Part shown: positions 9,726 through 19,700 of the stretch, one piece after another
Numbering within the stretch: position 1 is the stretch's first letter
Layout of the letters: the number at the start of each line of letters is the position of its first letter
Assembly: GCF_036860695.1 (NCBI RefSeq)
Contig: NZ_JAYKGJ010000001.1
Coordinates: 682,001-746,000, forward strand
DNA: 64,000 nt
From: Rosettibacter firmus
GTDB taxonomy: Bacteria > Bacteroidota > Ignavibacteria > Ignavibacteriales > Melioribacteraceae
Reading direction: 5' to 3'
Notes under the pieces: generated by a model
Seen by the model: the letters and a program-made list of their open reading frames with translations, nothing else
Told to the model about the DNA's origin: nothing
The model's database searches: none
Translations under genes and position numbers: made by a program

Positions 9726-10856
9726 TTATAATAAAATTTTAATTATTTCGTCACACAATGCATAACCTTTTTTTGTTAATTTAATTTTATCTTCTTCTCT
9801 GATTATAAAACCATCAAAAATTAATTTTTCAATTTTTAATTCTCTCTCTTTTAGCCAATTATTCCCGAATTTTTCATAAAAATTACTTATACTTAAACCC
9901 TGACTTCGGAGAGATAACATTACAAACTCATCAATCATCTGTTCTTTTGTAAGAATTTCTTCTCCAATTACTGCATTTCCTTTATCGTTTATAGATTTTA
10001 TATAAAAACTTAAACTTGAATAATTCCACCATCTTTTTCCATCAACAAATGAATGAGATGAAGTGCCAAATCCCAAATAATCTTTATAACTCCAGTAGGA
10101 ATTATTATGAATAGATTCAAAACCAGGTTTTGCAAAATTTGAAACTTCATATTGATTGAATCCATTTTGATTCAAAAAGTCAATTGTATATTCATAAAGG
10201 TCTGCATCATAATCTTCATCCTGAATTTCGATTTTTCCATCGAGAACCATTTTATTTAATATTGTTCCTTTTTCCAGAATCAAGCTATAAGCTGAAATGT
10301 GAGTAATTGGTAGATTTATTGCAATTTCTAAATTTCTCTGCCAGATTTCTTTAGTTTGTTTGGGCAAATTAAATATTAAATCTATACTAATATTCTTAAA
10401 ACCATTTTCATATGCATCAAGAACTGTTTTAATGGCAGTATGTGAATTATGAATTCTTGTAAGAAATTTTAATTCTTCGTCTTTAAATGATTGAACACCA
10501 ATGCTTAATCTATTTATTCCAATCTCTTTGAAAGTTTTTAATTTATCTTTGTTTACTGTTCCTGGATTGGTTTCTAATGTAATCTCAATATCGGAGGATA
10601 AGAAAAACCTTTTTGAAATTTTTTCAATAATTGTTCTAATTAAATCTGGTTCAATCAAAGAGGGGGTTCCACCGCCAAAATAAATTGAAATTATTTTTCT
10701 ATTATCAGAATATCTATCGGCAAAAAAATCTATCTCTTTTTTTAATGCATTTAAATATTCTTCTAAATTTTTTAGAGTTATAATTGAATAAAAATCACAA
10801 TAGATACATTTATGATCGCAGAATGGTATATGAATATAAATCGAAGTATCAATCAT
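9726..10856 (-). CDS. hemW: Radical SAM haem chaperone HemW (HemN-like)
   Basis: Member of the oxygen-independent coproporphyrinogen oxidase-like family. The cluster motif PFCDHKCIYCDF (CX3CX2C) lies at the very N-terminus and is followed by YFGGGTPSLIE. At 376 aa it matches HemW rather than true HemN, which is longer and has an N-terminal extension before the cluster. HemW proteins bind haem and are thought to deliver it to respiratory proteins, which fits a genome with multihaem cytochromes. It runs toward rimP on the same strand with a gap of about 100 bases that holds the rimP promoter. Confidence 0.88.
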   Translation of the reverse strand: MIDTSIYIHIPFCDHKCIYCDFYSIITLKNLEEYLNALKKEIDFFADRYSDNRKIISIYFGGGTPSLIEPDLIRTIIEKISKRFFLSSDIEITLETNPGTVNKDKLKTFKEIGINRLSIGVQSFKDEELKFLTRIHNSHTAIKTVLDAYENGFKNISIDLIFNLPKQTKEIWQRNLEIAINLPITHISAYSLILEKGTILNKMVLDGKIEIQDEDYDADLYEYTIDFLNQNGFNQYEVSNFAKPGFESIHNNSYWSYKDYLGFGTSSHSFVDGKRWWNYSSLSFYIKSINDKGNAVIGEEILTKEQMIDEFVMLSLRSQGLSISNFYEKFGNNWLKERELKIEKLIFDGFIIREEDKIKLTKKGYALCDEIIKILL

Positions 10857-10889
10857 AACTTAAAACACCAGATCTTAAAAAATTATTTA

Positions 10890-11963
10890 TCAAAATCCTA
10901 ATGACACACCTACACTTGCAGTTTTGGTTTTAGAAAATTTATAATCAGCATTAATATTAATGGCAACAAGTTTAATATTAAGTCCCACAGTAAAAGCAGA
11001 ATTATTATCTCCTTCTGCTTCAAATTTTACCTGGGTTGGAGGAACAGGTACTCCATTAACTGTTTCATTTGATTGATAATCATATTTTACTGTGGTTTTT
11101 GAATTTTCAAAAGTAAATCCTGCATAAGGAGAAATGGAAACAATAGAACCTATTGTTTTACCTGCATATACTCCATATTGTGTTGCTTCGCTTTCAAAAA
11201 TGTTTCCAACTTTTAATTTTTGAGTAAAAAATGCTAAAGCAATATCGAGTGGTAATGGATTCTTGAACCATATTCCAGGATTATGAATTAAGCCAGCACC
11301 CCAGAAACTAAATTTTCCCATATCTTCAACATTTACGCTTGGTAAATAACGAAAAGATACATATGTGCCAGCAATAGTTCCCACAGTCAATTGAACTGCA
11401 CCTGTCGGAAAAGCAGGAATTCCATCTAAAAAGCCATTAACTTCATTAAGTGTAATTTCATATGGATTTACTGTATATTGCTGGTCACCTGCCTGGATGG
11501 TTTTTCCAGGAAATCTTATTCTTAAATATTCATTTTTACTACCAACTATTGTAGGACCCGAAAAGTTTACATTGAATTTTGTTTTTACTATTTCGCTCTT
11601 TAAGTAATTATAATTTTGTAAACCAATAGTGGAAGGAGTTATATTTGAATGAGCAAGAATTTGCTCCACCTGATATTCAGAAAAATAAAAATCTCCTGCT
11701 GCATTGAATCGTTTTACATCACTTGAAAAAAATGAACCCATAGCAATTACTTTTAGATCAATGTGGAAACCCAGAAAATCCGCAGGTGGTAATTTTGAAA
11801 CCCACCCAGAATTAAGATTTGAACCGAATGCTGAAATAATTGGAGAGACATAAGCTTTTCCAACTGTGGATGATAAATTCGATAATGTTTCTTCGAGACT
11901 TTGTGCTTTAAGATTGAATTGAGTAAGCAATAAAAGTATGACAAATAATGTTACTTTCTTCAT
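10890..11963 (-). CDS. Outer-membrane beta-barrel protein, DUF6588-like
   Basis: The 357-residue protein starts with a signal peptide (MKKVTLFVILLLLTQFNLKAQ) cleaved near residue 20. The body is rich in alternating polar and hydrophobic strands and ends in an aromatic residue (VGVSLGF), as barrels recognised by the BAM machinery do. It resembles a Bacteroidota family I recall as DUF6588, but I am not certain of that assignment and no function can be given. A GGAG sequence precedes the ATG. It lies between recN and hemW on the same strand, with about 100 bases upstream. Confidence 0.7.
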   Translation of the reverse strand: MKKVTLFVILLLLTQFNLKAQSLEETLSNLSSTVGKAYVSPIISAFGSNLNSGWVSKLPPADFLGFHIDLKVIAMGSFFSSDVKRFNAAGDFYFSEYQVEQILAHSNITPSTIGLQNYNYLKSEIVKTKFNVNFSGPTIVGSKNEYLRIRFPGKTIQAGDQQYTVNPYEITLNEVNGFLDGIPAFPTGAVQLTVGTIAGTYVSFRYLPSVNVEDMGKFSFWGAGLIHNPGIWFKNPLPLDIALAFFTQKLKVGNIFESEATQYGVYAGKTIGSIVSISPYAGFTFENSKTTVKYDYQSNETVNGVPVPPTQVKFEAEGDNNSAFTVGLNIKLVAININADYKFSKTKTASVGVSLGF

Positions 11964-12063
11964 AAGAAGCTCCAGATTATTTATTGATGTTACGAAGTTA
12001 ATAATACATTTAATAGATAAAAAGAAAAAAACTGAAATTTTTCTCTCTGTGTGTTCAAAAGCA

Positions 12064-13770
12064 CTAATTTGATTTCTGGGACATTAATTCTCGAGCCCCT
12101 GCTAATGCTGCTTCTGTAATTTTTTCTCCGCTTATTAATTTTGCAATTTCACGAATTCTTTCCTGTTCATTCAATAACTTAATTGAACTTACTACACGGT
12201 CTCCAAACTTTTTCTTTTCGACAGCATAATGATAATCTGAAACGCTGGCAATTTGAGGAAGGTGTGTTATAGCAATAATTTGATGATACGCAGCTAAAGA
12301 TTTAAGAGCTTTACCAACCTTTTGTGCAATTCTACCACTTACTCCTGTATCAATTTCGTCAAAAATCAGAATGGGTAATTTATCTGACTTAGCCAGAACA
12401 GATTTTAATGCTAACATAATTCGAGATATTTCACCACCAGATGCAACTTTGACTAATGGTTTTGTATCTTCTCCTGCATTTGTTGAAATATAGAATTCAA
12501 CAAAATCAATGCCTCTTTCATTATATCGATATTTTTTATTATCGATTATAATATAATTTTCTAATTCAGTTATTTCGTTATTAATTTTGACTTCAAATCT
12601 GGGATCACTTATACCAAGAGTTTTTAATACATTTTCAACTTCTCTTTCAACTATTTTTGATACTTCTTTTCGTTTATGTGAAATATTCTTTGCAATATCA
12701 CCGCATACTTTTCTTAAATCATCTATTTCATTCTGAAGTTCTTGAATCCTTACTGTAAAATTTTCTGCAAGATCTACTTCTTTTCCAATCTTTTCACGGT
12801 GTTCTAAAACTGATTTTATAGTCCCTCCATATTTTTTCTTAAGCAAATTAAGCACTCCCATTCTTTCTCTAATACTCTCAAGATGAGCAGGATCTAAATC
12901 AATTCTATTCCTATAATTTCTAAGGTATTCTGATATTTCATTTAATATTACAACTGCAGATTCAAATTCTTGTAATTTTTCTAAAAAAGTCCTATCAATT
13001 TTTGATAGTTCAAGCAGCTTATTCTTTACTTTTGATAGCTGGTCATATATTGAATTTTCACTTTCATATAATTCGCCATAAATTTCATTCGATAATGATA
13101 AAAGTTTTTCTGAATTTTCGAGTACTTGAAGTTCATTTTCAAGTTCTTCCTCTTCATCTATTCTGGGTGAAACAGAATCAATTTCCTTAATTTGAAATTC
13201 ATATAAGTCTTTTTTCTCTCTCAATAATGCTTCCTTTTCAAGCAATTCATTTAATTCTTTTTGTAGCTGATAAAGTATCGATAAATTGTTTTTATACTCT
13301 TCAAGGTATTCATTTAAATTAGCAAACTCATCAAGCATTTCAATATGATATTCGGTTTTTAACAATGATTGATGATCATGTTGTCCATGCAAATCGACCA
13401 ATAAATCTCCAATTTCTTTTATAACATTTAATGTAACAGGTGTGTCGTTAAGAAAACATCGATTTGTTCCTTTTGCTGTAATTTCTCTTCTTACTATTAA
13501 ATCATCATTTGCTTCTATCTCATTTTCATCGAGTATTTTCTTAACTTTTTTATTATTAGAAATTTCAAAAATTCCTTCGACAATTGATTTATCTGCTCCT
13601 TTACGAATCACATCACTTGATGCTCTTTCGCCAAGCAATAAACTCATCGCATCTATTAAAATAGATTTACCCGCACCGGTTTCACCGGTTATTATATTGA
13701 GACCTTTTCCAAATTCGATCTCAATATTTTCGATTAAGGCATAGTCTTTTATGAGAAGCGATTTTAACAT
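12064..13770 (-). CDS. recN: DNA repair protein RecN
   Basis: SMC-like ATPase for recombinational repair of double-strand breaks. The 568-residue protein has Walker A GETGAGKSILIDAM near residue 30, a long central coiled coil (about 160-370), the ABC signature VASGGEISRIML near residue 443 and Walker B LPILIFDEIDTGVSG near residue 468. The HLPQIAS segment after Walker B is typical. Length and domain order are standard. About 200 bases separate its start from the upstream T9SS protease gene. Confidence 0.97.
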   Translation of the reverse strand: MLKSLLIKDYALIENIEIEFGKGLNIITGETGAGKSILIDAMSLLLGERASSDVIRKGADKSIVEGIFEISNNKKVKKILDENEIEANDDLIVRREITAKGTNRCFLNDTPVTLNVIKEIGDLLVDLHGQHDHQSLLKTEYHIEMLDEFANLNEYLEEYKNNLSILYQLQKELNELLEKEALLREKKDLYEFQIKEIDSVSPRIDEEEELENELQVLENSEKLLSLSNEIYGELYESENSIYDQLSKVKNKLLELSKIDRTFLEKLQEFESAVVILNEISEYLRNYRNRIDLDPAHLESIRERMGVLNLLKKKYGGTIKSVLEHREKIGKEVDLAENFTVRIQELQNEIDDLRKVCGDIAKNISHKRKEVSKIVEREVENVLKTLGISDPRFEVKINNEITELENYIIIDNKKYRYNERGIDFVEFYISTNAGEDTKPLVKVASGGEISRIMLALKSVLAKSDKLPILIFDEIDTGVSGRIAQKVGKALKSLAAYHQIIAITHLPQIASVSDYHYAVEKKKFGDRVVSSIKLLNEQERIREIAKLISGEKITEAALAGARELMSQKSN

Positions 13771-13920
13771 TGAAGTGAAAATATTTTTATACGAATATGA
13801 AGAAGTATTAAGTAAGTATCAAGTATAACACAAACTTTGAATTTACTAACTAAATTAAAAAATAAATTTTATAAACTAACAATTAAATAGAATACCCCTC
13901 TTTGTGTTCTAAAAGTATTA

Positions 13921-13954
13921 TTAAAAAGCACAAAGCTAAAGTAACCTTGTGCTT
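13921..13954 (-). terminator. Rho-independent terminator after the T9SS metalloprotease gene
   Basis: AAGCACAA (13926-13933) and TTGTGCTT (13947-13954) pair across a 13-base loop. On the minus strand the hairpin is followed by TTTTTAA. It begins about 28 bases after the stop of the 13983-16262 gene and separates it from recN. The remaining bases between recN and this hairpin show nothing else I can name. Confidence 0.75.
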
Positions 13955-13982
13955 CTCAATTTAGTGAAAGTAATTATTTTCG

Positions 13983-16262
13983 TTACTTTATCAATATCAT
14001 TTTTTTGGTTTGAACAAAATTCCCTGCAATAATTTTATAGAAGTAAACACCACTTGAAACTCTATTACCAGAATTATCTTTCCCATCCCATGTAATCTGG
14101 TATTTGCCAGCTGGTTTTATTTCATCTACTAATTTTCTTACTTCTTTTCCAATTGCATCATAAATAATTAATTGCACTTTACTCATCTCTGGAATTTGAT
14201 AAGATATAATAGTTGAAGGGTTGAAAGGATTGGGATAATTTTGTTCAAGTGCAAACGAAGCTGGAACTAACTCAACAACTTCTTTATTATCTGAGATTAT
14301 ATAACTAACGTATGCACGAATTAGATATAACGAAATTGTTGTTCCATCACCAATATAATACCATCCTGGTTCTTTACCACCTGATGGTTCATTTAAATAT
14401 GTATAACTATGGTAAGGTGAAGAACCGGGTATATTCGTATGCATTACCCTATTAGTTGGTGAACTAGAACTTTCATAAACACCATCTATAACAAATGCAA
14501 TTGCGAAATTTGAACTTGTTTCAATATTATATGACCTTAGATCTACAGTAACCCAGTTTGGATAAGGTTGTTCATAGGGATAAGTTGCATTTCCATTGAT
14601 TACAGCTGGAGTAGTTTTACCTGCTACCGTAACTCCTAATAATTTAGTTGCCAGTATTTTCTGATTAGTTGAAGTCCATATACCACCTTGCATAGGTACC
14701 ATATTTCTTAGAGCAACTCTAAAAGAATCCAGTTTTGTTCCTTGAATTCCATTAAAAACAACAGCAACTGTATCTCCAACTGATAATTTATATACTCCTA
14801 CTGGTTCTGTGTAATCATAAGCAATTTCGATAGGTCTATTTTCAAATATTCCAGTAGCTTCGTAAGTAAAATTAAATGGACCTGTCTTTGATTCACTCTC
14901 ATCAATCATATAAATAGCAAATGTAATTTCATCGTATGTTGTTCCAAAATCCGAGAAGAAATAATCAGTATTGAAATCTATGTTCTCAACCTTGGCAGAA
15001 TTTTTACCAATCTTAATTGCCTTTGCTTTCAGATTATTTCCTAAATTTTTAAAAGTTATATTGAGTTCTTTACCGTTAACAAAAGTAATATATTGAACAC
15101 CATATTTGAAGACATTCTTTGTAGCACTCACATTAGGGTTATAATTAATTATAGATTTCATTTTGGGTAAATCGGGATAACTATAACCCCAGGAAGGATT
15201 CACGTTTTTATTGTTAAGATAATTTGCTATGTACCAATCTTCTAAAACATCAACAAATTTTTTATTATATCCTAATTGAGTTAAAGCATATTGCAATCCA
15301 TTTGCTGCTTTTATTTTACCTTCAAGATATTTTTTAAATATTTGTGTACCAAACATTTCTTTTAAATAAAGTGCAAACCTTGCAGCACGAGAATAATCTG
15401 CTAATACAGCAGTTTGATCATCACGTCTCCATCCATAAAGATAGTTATACGGTTCATTAGCATAATAACTCTGGTTATATAATGGATAGCCATTTATAAC
15501 CTCTGCAATTAAAGACCATGCTTCGTCAAAAAATGTTTCGTCACCTTGAATATAATTCCAGTGTATCATGTGTTGAAATTCGTGAGCAGTTGTACTGAGT
15601 GCAGTTTCAACTCCATCATTAGTTTCAAAATTGTTCTGAACTCCATCAAGGAAATAAATCTCCGCTTTGTTACTATTTGGATATTGAGTTGTTGTATATT
15701 CATGATAAGCATGAAAATAACCAGCTACATAACCTCCACTTCCTGAGTAACCATCTTTTATATCAAGCACTAGAATTATGATTTTGGAGTCACCATCAAC
15801 ATTTGGAGGATTCCCAAATGTTTCTACATTTGTTTGATATATTCCTTTAGAAGAATTAGCTGGAGTTTTTTGCTCAAATGCCTCCAAAATCTTTTGAACG
15901 GATTCAGCATCAATATTTTTATTCCACAGAGCATCTTCTACAAAAATATAACTAAAATTCCCCACAGCACGACAGGTTGATGAAACTTGATAAAACTGAT
16001 TTGATGAAAAATCTGATGCATACCATTTTTTTGTATCGCCAACTTTAAAATTCCAAGCAGTAGTTTTTCTTAAAACATTTTCTTCTTGAACAGGTTGATT
16101 TAAATCTATTCCATTTATTCTATTAAAATTTTCAAGCAGTGGTCTTGGATCAATAGGATAACTTTTAGAATTATCTTTGTTTACTGGTTTTTGCAAAATT
16201 AGTTCTTGTGGATAGACAACCATTCCACAAAAAATTATCCATAGAATAATGATTTTTTTCAT
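13983..16262 (-). CDS. Secreted zinc metalloprotease with T9SS type A sorting domain
   Basis: A signal peptide (about residues 1-19) leads into a metallopeptidase domain with TTAHEFQHMIHWNY near residue 227 (HExxH) and FFDEAWSLIAEVI about 25 residues later, a spacing like that of M30 (hyicolysin-type) and related gluzincin peptidases. Residues about 300-660 look like beta-rich accessory domains. The last 90 residues are a T9SS sorting domain: it begins with FALEQNYPNPFNPST, contains GKEVRKLVDE and GVYFYKI, and ends KKMILIK. The product should be exported by Sec, carried by T9SS and attached to or released from the cell surface. It overlaps the upstream small lipoprotein gene by 4 bases (ATGA). 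The protease call is from motif only. Confidence 0.85.
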   Translation of the reverse strand: MKKIIILWIIFCGMVVYPQELILQKPVNKDNSKSYPIDPRPLLENFNRINGIDLNQPVQEENVLRKTTAWNFKVGDTKKWYASDFSSNQFYQVSSTCRAVGNFSYIFVEDALWNKNIDAESVQKILEAFEQKTPANSSKGIYQTNVETFGNPPNVDGDSKIIILVLDIKDGYSGSGGYVAGYFHAYHEYTTTQYPNSNKAEIYFLDGVQNNFETNDGVETALSTTAHEFQHMIHWNYIQGDETFFDEAWSLIAEVINGYPLYNQSYYANEPYNYLYGWRRDDQTAVLADYSRAARFALYLKEMFGTQIFKKYLEGKIKAANGLQYALTQLGYNKKFVDVLEDWYIANYLNNKNVNPSWGYSYPDLPKMKSIINYNPNVSATKNVFKYGVQYITFVNGKELNITFKNLGNNLKAKAIKIGKNSAKVENIDFNTDYFFSDFGTTYDEITFAIYMIDESESKTGPFNFTYEATGIFENRPIEIAYDYTEPVGVYKLSVGDTVAVVFNGIQGTKLDSFRVALRNMVPMQGGIWTSTNQKILATKLLGVTVAGKTTPAVINGNATYPYEQPYPNWVTVDLRSYNIETSSNFAIAFVIDGVYESSSSPTNRVMHTNIPGSSPYHSYTYLNEPSGGKEPGWYYIGDGTTISLYLIRAYVSYIISDNKEVVELVPASFALEQNYPNPFNPSTIISYQIPEMSKVQLIIYDAIGKEVRKLVDEIKPAGKYQITWDGKDNSGNRVSSGVYFYKIIAGNFVQTKKMILIK

Positions 16263-16600
16263 TTACTTTCATCCTTCTTTTCTCTTTCGATTTGAATGGC
16301 ACTTATAACTTTTAAAACAGGGATATCCATTTCTATTTTACTTTCGCTGAATTTAATTGAATAATAATTTCCCTGTTGCTTTAATAGCTCTTTTTCGAGT
16401 TCTTCATCACACTCTAAAATAAATATTTTATCTTCAATGGTTTTGATTGCTAATTTAGCAAATGGTTCGTTACCAACAACAGTAATATATCCATTTACCA
16501 CATTATCTTCTCCACCAATTTTTTTACATGAGCAACAGGATGACACAATTAGAGCAACTGTTGCAATAGTTACAGCCCCCAATATTTTTTTTGATATCAT
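16259..16600 (-). CDS. Small lipoprotein, unknown function
   Basis: The 113-residue product has a hydrophobic N-terminal segment and a lipobox ending in VSSC near residue 22, with further cysteines directly after (SCCSCKK), so it should be an anchored lipoprotein. The mature part has short strands (NGYITVVGNEPFAKLAIKT, IFILECDEELEKELLK) but I recognise no family. It overlaps the start of the T9SS metalloprotease by 4 bases, so the two are probably made together. A role linked to that protease is inference only. Confidence 0.75.
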   Translation of the reverse strand: MISKKILGAVTIATVALIVSSCCSCKKIGGEDNVVNGYITVVGNEPFAKLAIKTIEDKIFILECDEELEKELLKQQGNYYSIKFSESKIEMDIPVLKVISAIQIEREKKDESK

Positions 16601-16706
16601 CTTTTGTTTCCTAATTTTGTTAACAATTATTTAAATCAAATAATTCAATAGTAATTACATTCCAATTACATATAATTTGATAACAAATTATTTTAATATT
16701 TTATAC

Positions 16707-19700
16707 TTAATTGCTACTGGAAATTGAAATTTCTTTTAAGCTATCAATAAAGGTCATTAATTTATAACCAGAATCATCAGAAAGTTTTTTAATTTTTTGA
16801 TACTTCTGATACGCATGTTTTATCAATTCAACAATTTCGGGATACAATTTTTCAAAATCATCTTTTGTTTGTGGATTTTTTTCAAGTAAAATTAAAATTA
16901 AATTTTCAAGAATAGAAAGCGTTAATAACCAATCAAGAAGTTCTTCAAAATTTTCTTTGCTGTAATAAATTATATTTTCGTATTCATTTACGCCAATAAA
17001 TAATTTTACATTCTCATTTTGTAATAATTTCTCGATACAACCGAGTTCAATTCTTGTAGAATAACTTTCTTCATAATCGGTTTTTCTTATACAAAATAGT
17101 TCAATTACTCCTGAATAAATTTCCTGTAAGATATTAATCAAGAGCATGGAACGATAAATATCATATTCACCACGACCTAATTTTTTCAAAACATTTCTGA
17201 TCGGAGTATCGAGTAAAATTTTATTAATATAATTCTTTTTATTAACATCACCTTCATCTTCAAATAGTAAGCTAATATTTGATACTATCAGCCACAAAAC
17301 AAAAATTATTGAATCTTCTCTGTAGTTTCTTTCTTTATTTGTAATAATTGCTTTATGCAACTCTAAATTAACAGGAATTTCTTCAACAGGGAAAAATAAG
17401 TCCAATATTTGATTTAGCTTTTGTAACGCAAATATTTCTTTATCAAAATTTTTAAGTATCGGTTTAATATCCTGATTTAGATTCAGATGAGAATTAATAA
17501 TATTTAATAGTCTATAATATTTTTTATCAATAAACTTTATTCTTATTGATTCTTGAAGTTTTTCGTTATCGCCTGAAACGCATGCTTTAATAAAGTTATT
17601 CAAGATTTCATCGTCGAACATATTTTCGAAAGCAATATGAATTGGTTCAAGTTTCATTTCAATTAAAGCTCGAGCAACATTTGGAACTCCCACACCTTTC
17701 AATCTTCTGTATAATTTTTCCCAATCACCATATTCATCATAAACTTCTCTGAAATCAAGATAAACAGCATATTTAAATGCACCAAGTTCAACATATAAAC
17801 CTTCTATTTCAAAATCGAATCCAGAACGCAGATATTCGAGATTGGTAACATGATCTCTGTAGATATAATAATATTCTTTTGATCGTTTTAAGTTAAGTGC
17901 CGATGCTAAAGTTTTCGTATATATTTCTTTTTTATTATTTACAGAAATTAATTTAGGTGTCGAGCGAAAGATCTTACCAGCAGTATTTTCAAACTTATTA
18001 TTGTAAATAACAATAACTCTTTCTTCATTCACATAATTTGAAAAAGCAAAAACATTTTCGTTGATATGACCGAAGTTGTCAATAAAATCGTAGAACCAGA
18101 AATTTTCTATATTACTAAACAAGTAACGCTTTTTCATCAGCGGGAAAATTTCTTTCTGATGTCGTTCGATTAAGTACTGATTTGGAGTTTCGTGATAATA
18201 AGCTTTTTGATATTCCATACCATATTTTTCAATAAAACCTTCAATCTGACCATGAGCAAACAATGGCAATCCAGGTAAAGTAACCATAAGAGTACAAACG
18301 CCAAAATATTTATCATCTGTACCAAATTGTTTTATTGCAGTTTCTTCGTCTGGATTACTCATAAAATTAACATATCGTTTAAGGATTTCTGGTTCGAATT
18401 CAAGAGTATTAGTAATTAAATCTCTAAACTTTTCATTTTCTTCTCGCATTAGCATATTCATGAAAGCAGAATTATAAACACGATGCATACCAAGTGAACG
18501 AACAAAATATCCTTCGAGAAGCCAGAAAGCTTCTGCAAGTAAAAGAGTATCTGGAAGTTCTGCATTTATACGGTCAACAACTTCACGCCAGAATTCAACA
18601 GGAAATAATTTATCAAATTCTTCTTTTGTCATCGAAAAATCTGTACGTGAAGGGATATCGCCACCAGTTCCAGGTTCAGGATACCAGAGACGAGAAAAAT
18701 GTCTTTTTGTTAAAGTCATTGCAGCATCAAATCTAATAATTGGAAACTTTCGTGCTACATCAAAAATTTTTTGTATTACTGCTTCACGTACTTCTGGTAA
18801 TAACATATTTAATTGAGCAGTATCGTTCCATGGCATTTTTGTACCATCATTACCATGATAAATATAAATTCGTTCTCCTGTTCGATTATCAATTCTTTCA
18901 AAAACTACTGCTGCATCGGTTCGAGTCCAATATCCATCTTCTATTCTTATTTGAATTGAAGGATCATCAGATAAATCAGGACCAGAAAAAGTGTAATTAG
19001 GAAAGGGAGGTTGTTTTGTCTGGATAAAATATTCAGGATGTTCAACAATCCATTTTGAAAAAATTCCAGTATGATTTGGTACCATATCGCTTGCAAGTCG
19101 AATACCAAATTTTTTAGCACGGCTGCTCAAATTTTGAAATGCTTCTTCTCCACCTAAATCATTAGCTATTTGATAGTCATAAATAGAATATGCAGAAGCA
19201 GTTGCATCAATATTTCCCATTAAATGTTTTATTTTTCTGGAAGCACTGCTTCTTTCCCAGATACCAATAAGCCATAATGCATTGAATCCCCAGCGAGAAA
19301 GTTGTTCAAGTTCTTCATCTGGAATTTGATCCAATCTTCTAATTTCTCGTTGATACTTTTTCGATAATTGATCAAGCCATACATATGTATTCTTAGCAAT
19401 CATAATAACATTAGGCATCCAGTCAGTATCCAGAGTAAATTGCTCTGGTTCTTCATAATCTTTTGTAATATCATAAGCATATTTATAAGCAGATTTACCA
19501 AGTGTTAACAAATCTGCATCACTAATTTTACTTTTATATTGAGGAGGAATTAATGGTGGAGGTCCACCACCAATTACAGGACCATATTCTTCTTTTATAA
19601 AATCTTTACTTCTTAATATTTTCTGGATGAATTTTTCATCAAGAAGAACTCCCCATTTTTCTCTTATAAAGTCAAGTTGAGCTTCAACATTATCTGGGGC

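Noticed and set aside
9726-10856. Considered as oxygen-independent coproporphyrinogen oxidase HemN
   Set aside because: The cluster motif is at the extreme N-terminus and the length is 376 aa, which fits HemW; HemN is longer with an N-terminal arm.
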